A DNA stretch of 12,274 nt from UBA7396 sp034675265 (lineage in GTDB: Bacteria > Patescibacteriota > Gracilibacteria > BD1-5 > UBA6164): contig JAUCDK010000029.1 of the NCBI GenBank assembly GCA_034675265.1, forward strand, positions 1-12,274, written 5' to 3'. The position numbers and the translations under genes were made by a program. The notes under the pieces were generated by a model. The model was not told where the DNA came from. It saw nothing but the letters and a program-made list of their open reading frames with translations, and did not search any database. Below, one piece after another: positions 7,447-12,274 of this stretch (the stretch's first letter is position 1; each line of letters opens with the position of its first letter).

Positions 7447-9094
7447 AATTACTTGTAATTTTCATAATTACATTATCAAGATTTGATGAAACTTTTTTAA
7501 TAAAGAAAGGAGTATTTTTAATATTTACATTACTAATTTTTCCTTCGTTGAGTAAAATATTTTTTGCTTCATCATTATTTAGTCATAAGATGAGAGTTTT
7601 GAGTCTTTGGTTATAATTATTTGAATTATTATCAAAATCATAACTGAGTCAAATATCTACTTCAGTAGTTGCTTTTATGGTAAGGGGATTATTAATCTTA
7701 TCAAGAATTACTGTCATTCTCAGAGAATTATCATCAATCATAATCAATTTGTCTGTTCCCGAGAGTAAACTATCATTTATGACATTTCTGAGTAAATTGA
7801 GAACTGAAGTTTTATTATAAATATAGGTTTCTATAGTAACACTTCCTTGGAGAGTAAAAGTTTCAATTTTTTCTCCAGGTTTTATTTCTTTTGGAGTAGT
7901 TGTAATAACTAAATTTTTGTATTTTAATATGTCTTTTATAGGAAGAATTTCATATTTTACTCAAAACATTTTATTTTCTTCTTCTATTTTTGATTTCAGT
8001 GTAGACATTGCTTGTTTTTCTAGCATTTCTTCAATAACTTTTTTTGCATTTTTTTCGTCAGCATCGCTTACAATATATGCAATATTATCTTGTCCTCAAG
8101 TAAATTCTCCTACTGATTTTGCATAAATTTTATCTTGGCTAAATCTGAGTCATGGAAATGTAAATAGATTTTCTTCTTTTAGATTTCATTTACTTCCAAT
8201 AAAGTTTCCGTCATTGTCATAAATACGAGCAATAACTTTTGCTGTTGTTGTTCAAAGAACCGTTTCTCAGCTTCCATTTAATGTTCTTCCTGGAATTCTT
8301 ACCCAATCTTGGGTTTCAAATATAAGTCCATCTTTATTTAAAAGTCTTGTTGCTGGTCTAAATACTTGTTCTTCTTTGAGTTCGTTAATAAAAATTACTT
8401 CTCCTGATGATCTTCCTGTATTTTCATAATCTATTCCAGTAGTTTTATGAGTATAATCAAGCGTAACAGTTTGAGACATTTTTTTAATTGGAATTTTGAG
8501 TTCATTAGAAATCATACTAATTTCTCCTGAAGTTTCTTCATAAATAATATTGGTGGCTTTGGTTTTTATACTGATTTCTGGAATAATTTCTATATACGTT
8601 TTTGAAACAGCAAAATAGAAAATAAAAATAAGCATTCCAATAGAAGTTGCAAGTCCTATAAAAAGAAAAAATATTCAAGATTTTTTTACTCTATTATAAG
8701 GATTATAATATTTTAAAGTGTTAATTCAGGTTTTTTTCCCAAGAAATTGGATAAATCTAGTAATGTATTTTTTAATGGCGAATATAAAATATTCAAAAAA
8801 AGTAAAATTGTGTTTTAAAAGTTCTTGTTTTAAATTTTTTTCACTATGAAATTCACTATCTTTTACTAAAGAATAATTAATACCAAGTTGACTTCCGATT
8901 TTTTTTGAAGATATATCATGAGTTAAAATGGTAATTCTTTTTTCTCAAGCTTTATTTTTAAGGATTTTTAAAGACATGTAATTATTTAAAATACTATGTC
9001 CAAAAGGGAATTCTATCAAAAGTTCTTTATCTTCACAACTGTTTATTTTATTTACTACGTCAATAATAGTATCACTTTGCAAAACTTTTATCAT
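7445..9094 (-). CDS. Single-pass membrane protein with baseplate-J-like outer region
   Basis: A 549-residue protein. Residues 1-135 are soluble and resemble the N-terminal segment common in CPR membrane proteins (DVVNKINSCEDKELLIEFP, then LKILKNK, then RITILTHD); its function is unknown. Residues 141-163 form one membrane helix (IFFLFIGLATSIGMLIFIFY), with KK before it, so the long C-terminal part should lie outside the membrane. That part contains SGEVIFINELKEEQVFRPAT and RLLNKDGLIFETQDWVRIPG (about 230-269), a pattern like the start of phage baseplate J/gp47-type domains as annotated in CPR genomes. The rest is beta-rich with a short Glu/Lys-rich helix (DADEKNAKKVIEEMLEKQ). No cysteine is apparent in the outer part. 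The ATG was chosen because it sits at the promoter end of a divergent intergenic region. The family assignment is from pattern only. Confidence 0.8.
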
Positions 9095-9101
9095 CTTTTA
9101 T

Positions 9102-9129
9102 TTGAAAATAACTAAAAAGTAATTATATT
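9102..9129 (+). promoter_or_regulatory. Candidate mutS promoter
   Basis: TTGAAA (9102-9107), a 16-base spacer and TATATT (9124-9129) lie 40 bases upstream of the mutS ATG. TATGAT at 9137-9142 is an alternative -10 without a good -35. The 74-base region is shared with the divergent membrane-protein gene. A promoter here, right before the truncated reading frame, argues that the short MutS is expressed as such. Confidence 0.4.
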
Positions 9130-9132
9130 TTG

Positions 9133-9159
9133 ATTATATGATAAATTTTTAATTTTCAA
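9133..9159 (-). promoter_or_regulatory. Candidate promoter of the membrane-protein gene
   Basis: On the minus strand there is a consensus TATAAT (9133-9138), preceded by TTGAAA (9154-9159) with a short 15-base spacer. It overlaps the leader of the divergent mutS, so the two transcripts may interfere with each other. Confidence 0.35.
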
Positions 9160-9168
9160 CTGAAAAAT

Positions 9169-10548
9169 ATGCAAAGCTTACAAGAAATTATTTCTCTCAT
9201 AGATTTATCAATTAAAACAGATGCAAACAATCTTATTATGTGAGGATGAATTATTGAAGATGGATTTGATAATGAGGTTGATGAGCTAAGAAAATTGGTG
9301 AATAATTCCAATGAATGGCTGAATGATTATACTTCAAATCTCGTTTCGCAAACATGAATTACAACTCTCAAAATTAAATATACTTCAGCTTCAGGATATT
9401 TTATAGAAGTTCCACTTTCTCAAAAATCAAAAATTCCAGAACATTTTATTCATAAAACAACTTTGGTAAATGCGCTTCGTTTTACGACTCCTGAACTCAA
9501 AGAATTTGAAGGAAAAATTATGAATGCAGAAAGTCAATTATACGAAAGAGAATATGTCATTTTTAAACAAATTTCTGGAAAAATTTTGGAAAATTTTCAC
9601 TCAATTAAAAAATCTTCCACTCAAATTGCAGAGCTTGATTATATTTCAAATCTTTCATATATTGCATATCAAAATGATTATACAAAGCCAGAAATTCATA
9701 CTGGATATGATTTGGAAATTATTTGATGAAGACATCCTGTTGTTGAAAAAATAGAGAAAAAATTTATTTCAAATGATTTGTCATTTTCTGAAAAAAAATT
9801 TGTAAATATTATTACATGACCAAATATGTGATGAAAATCAACATATTTAAGACAAAATGCACTTATTATTCTTCTCGCACATTTATGAAGTTTTGTCCCA
9901 GCAGAGAAAGCAAAAATTCCACTTACTGATAAAATATTTTCAAGAGTTTGAGCAAGTGATAATTTATTTGTTTGATCATCAACTTTTATGGTTGAAATGC
10001 AAGAAGTAGCAAATATTTTAAATAATTCTACCAAAAAAAGTTTTGTAATTATTGACGAAGTCGGAAGATGAACTTCAACTTATGATGGTATGAGTTTAGC
10101 ATGGTCTATTTTAAAAGAAAATCATGATAAAATACAAGCAAAAACTCTTTTTGCAACGCATTATCATGAACTTGTTGATGAATCAAAAAAACTCTCTTGA
10201 GTTTCAAATTTTTCAGTATCTATTGCAGAAAATGAAGATAATATTGTATTTTTAAGAAAAATTGTTCCAGGAAGTATTAAAAAAAGTTATGGAATTGAAG
10301 TGGCAAAATTAGCATGACTTCCAACTTCTGTTATTGATGAAGCAAATAATTTTTTAGCAAACTTTGAAAATACACATACATTTTCTCAAATGAGTTTGTG
10401 AAATTTTTGAACTGAAATAAAAGAAAAAATTGTGTACAAAGAGAAAGAAAGTCAGATAGAAAAAGAATTAAAAGAAATTGATGTGAATAATTTAACACCA
10501 ATTCAAGCATTAAATATATTGGGAGAATTAAAAGGAAAAATGAAATAA
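9169..10548 (+). CDS. mutS: MutS-family ATPase lacking the mismatch-recognition domains
   Basis: A 459-residue protein that matches the C-terminal half of MutS (about 850 residues). It begins inside the core domain, at GGGIIEDGFDNEVDELR and TGITTLKIKYTSASGYFIEV, then has the clamp (TTLVNALRFTTPELKEFEGK) and the ABC-type ATPase. Walker A is GPNMGGKST (217-225), with three TGA glycines. The ATPase also has SSTFMVEMQEVANIL and Walker B VIIDEVGRGTSTYDG (D296, E297), followed by TLFATHYHEL. The ending LTPIQALNILGELK is that of MutS1, not MutS2, and no Smr domain is present. The N-terminal mismatch-binding (Phe-x-Glu) and connector domains are missing. Upstream lies only 74 bases of promoter region and a divergent gene, so this is not a frameshift within the window. 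Without the F-x-E domain it should not read mismatches in the usual way. Confidence 0.9.
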
Positions 10549-10549
10549 A

Positions 10550-10594
10550 AATAAACCAAGCTTTAGTAAAAATAAGGCATGGTTTATTTTTTTT
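10550..10594 (+). terminator. Terminator of mutS
   Basis: AATAAACCA pairs with TGGTTTATT (nine pairs), with a weaker inner stem after one A-A mismatch. A run of eight T follows (10587-10594). The T-run merges with the -35 box of the next promoter. Confidence 0.7.
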
Positions 10595-10620
10595 GACAAA
10601 ATTTTAAAATATGGTAATAT
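10593..10620 (+). promoter_or_regulatory. Promoter of the pilin-like gene
   Basis: A perfect TTGACA (10593-10598), a 16-base spacer and TAATAT (10615-10620) lie about 33 bases before the ATG. It follows the mutS terminator directly. AGG at 10645-10647, six bases before the ATG, may act as a weak Shine-Dalgarno sequence. Confidence 0.6.
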
Positions 10621-10653
10621 CTATATACTTTATTATTTAATTTTAGGTAAAAA

Positions 10654-12274
10654 ATGGATGACACAAATACAAATCATTATAAAAGAAATAAAAAGTTATG
10701 AACAAATAAGGCTTTTACTTTAGTAGAGCTGATTATTGTTATTACTATTTTAGCTATTTTAGCAACAATAGCTTTTATGAGTTTTCAAGGATATAACAAA
10801 AATGCAAGAGACTGAAATAGGGCAACAAGTTTAAAAACTATAGAGACAGGATTAGATTTATATAGCATTCAAACTTGAGTGTATCCAGAACCAGAATGAA
10901 CTATTTCAACTGGGAGTATTAATACCATTGATGGGGAGCAAATATTAGTAAAAAAATGAGTTATCTGAGATAATACTTCAAGAGTGGTAAGACTTAATAC
11001 AACTCCAAAAGATCCATTATCACTGACAAATTATGTATATGCGACGACAAATGATAATAGAGAGTACCAAATAGGAACTGTCTTGGAAACGTGAGTATCA
11101 TATTTTCCTTTGATTAAAAATACTTATGCTGATAATTGATATCAAGCAAAAGTTTTGGGAAGTTATAAATGATACATTACTTTTAATAGTTGAGGATTGA
11201 TTTATATTACAAATATTCCAAGTTTGTTGTGGAGTTGAGATATTTCAGTAAACTTACTAGGAAGTGAGCCAAAATATATAATAAATAATGGGAAAAATCT
11301 TCCATATCATCCAAGTAAATGATATATATCATCAGATGAATTAGGAACTGAAAATCCAATTCAAGTAATACAAGAAAAAACTCAAAATACAAATGCAACT
11401 CTTATAAGTATTTCAAAAACTGAGTTAGAACAAATCGTCAAAGAATTAAATCAAGATGAAAATTATGAGCTTCCTCAAGACCTAAAAAATAGTTTAAATG
11501 TCGATTCTGCACAAGATATCATCAAAAGTTTTTGAGTAAATAATACACAAGATTTTGAGAGAGTTATATTAGGAAACAAAAATACGACTTCTGGAAAAGT
11601 TATTCCAAAAACTCCATGAATATGTTGAGAAGCAGCAACTGCATATGCACATAATATGACAACTTTTACAGGATGAGTAAATAATTTTTGTGAGGTAGGA
11701 GTTTTAGAAGGAAGTGAACCAATTTTTCCTACTCAATGAAATAATGTTTCATGGATATGTGTTTCTCCAGATTGAGGAGAAAGTGCTGAATGTAGCGCAA
11801 GTAGAGCAAATCCAGATGAAGAAGTAAAAGCATGTAGTGGAAAACCTATTAATTCAAAATATTTTAATGGAACTGATGATTATTCAGTTACTATACCGTT
11901 TTGAACTCAAGCACCAGCTGCAATGTATTCAGTAACGCCTACAGAAAATAGTTGTGAATATAGTTGTATAAATGGCTATAGCATGAATGCATGAAGATGT
12001 AATGATCTTACACCACCAGCTTGATGAAGTTTTAATATAAATGAATGAGCTACTAATATAGATGTAACAGATGTTACTCTTAATATTACTTGTGCTATTG
12101 ATCAAATTGATGGAAGTGATATTCAGGTAGCTTTTGGGAATACCGCTACTCCAACAAATTGGCAAAATTGTAGTGGTTCTAAAAGTCTAGTCCATACTGT
12201 AACTACGTGAGATTGAGTAAAAACAGTATATGTAAGATTTAGAGATAGTGCAGGAAATATAAGTACTGCAATAA
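10654..12274 (+). CDS. Large type IV pilin-like surface protein (3' partial)
   Basis: At least 540 residues, running off the window end. The prepilin signal is NKA|FTLVELIIVITILAIL: a 20-residue basic leader, cleavage before F21, and Glu at mature position 5. The residue before the cut is Ala, not the usual Gly. The hydrophobic helix spans about 21-45. Residues 55-225 look like a pilin head (DGNRATSLKTIETGLDLYS then VYPEPEG). Residues 225-315 are a polar linker. Then come Cys-rich modules: PGICGEAATAYAH (C324), NFCEVGVLEG, WICVSPDGGESAECSASR and, later, CSGKP with NSCEYSCINGYSMNAGRC. From about 455 an Ig-like domain follows (GSFNINEGATNIDVTDVTL, then KTVYVRFRDSAGNIS). It is probably exported by a type IV pilus-like machine and used in attachment. 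Many Gly codons are TGA. Confidence 0.88.

Larger units (their letters stand above)
1..12274. other. UGA read as glycine (genetic code 25)
   Basis: All genes in the window need in-frame TGA to be translated. TGA falls at glycines that are invariant in their families: residue 14 of Tmk (GSGKGT), residues 217, 221 and 222 of MutS (GPNMGGKST), residues 176-177 of the GGEEF protein, and GG of the GpsA GGDLIATC motif. Trp positions, such as the WW pair in sigma region 2.4, are TGG, so this is not code 4. GGA, GGT and GGG are also used for Gly. Visible stops are TAA (8) and TAG (2). Known from the literature: this reassignment occurs in Absconditabacteria (SR1) and Gracilibacteria. The tRNA-Gly with anticodon UCA is not in this window. 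Confidence 0.97.

Noticed and set aside
9524..9754. 76-codon plus-strand frame inside mutS
   Set aside because: It is the +2 frame of the conserved MutS clamp region and has no family features.
9696..10034. 112-codon minus-strand open frame
   Set aside because: Antisense to the MutS ATPase domain, which is conserved on the plus strand.
9169..10548. MutS2 (anti-recombination paralogue)
   Set aside because: The C-terminus has the MutS1 ending LTPIQALNILGELK, the core matches the MutS1 pattern, and there is no Smr nuclease domain.
65..12274. Genes broken by frameshifts or nonsense mutations
   Set aside because: Under the standard code they look like pseudogenes, but all breaks are TGA at glycine positions and disappear under code 25; reading frames are otherwise continuous.

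Overview
The window reads as a piece of an AT-rich bacterial chromosome from the Patescibacteria/CPR lineage that reassigns UGA to glycine (translation table 25: Absconditabacteria/SR1 or Gracilibacteria). The evidence is internal. With the standard code almost every gene breaks into fragments. With TGA read as Gly they join into full-length proteins whose invariant glycines are TGA, for example the Tmk P-loop, the MutS Walker A motif, the GGEEF motif of the diguanylate cyclase and the RpoD region 2 and 4 helices. Tryptophan is TGG, so this is not the Mycoplasma code. The ten genes whose ends are visible stop at TAA (8) or TAG (2), never TGA. I cannot separate SR1 from Gracilibacteria from this window alone.

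Layout. The left third is on the minus strand: a soluble GGDEF protein (65-832), the primary sigma factor rpoD (894-2243), DNA primase dnaG (2419-4092) and an unrecognised 234-residue protein (4179-4883). dnaG followed by rpoD is the core of the classical macromolecular synthesis operon, although each gene here has its own promoter-like sequence. A divergent intergenic region (4884-4987) then leads to a tight plus-strand operon, tmk - yraN - gpsA (4988-6983), for dTTP synthesis, a nuclease-like UPF0102 protein and glycerol 3-phosphate synthesis. It ends at a hairpin shared with a convergent Fur-family regulator (7012-7359, minus). Two large palindromes lie between that regulator and the next minus-strand gene, a single-pass membrane protein with a baseplate-J-like outer segment (7445-9094). 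Divergent from it is a MutS that lacks the mismatch-recognition half (9169-10548). Last, behind a strong terminator and a near-consensus promoter, comes a large type IV pilin-like surface protein with Cys-rich and Ig-like modules (10654 to beyond the window end).

The genes are mostly information-processing housekeeping plus surface structures, as expected for a small host-dependent cell. Shine-Dalgarno sequences are mostly absent, and promoters look like ordinary TTGACA/TATAAT boxes, consistent with the RpoD encoded here. No stretch longer than 300 bases lacks a gene. I saw no tRNA, rRNA, CRISPR array, insertion sequence or clear horizontally acquired island. The most notable items are the UGA recoding, the truncated MutS, the cysteine-poor Fur-like protein with its palindromes, and the pilin-adhesin chimera.
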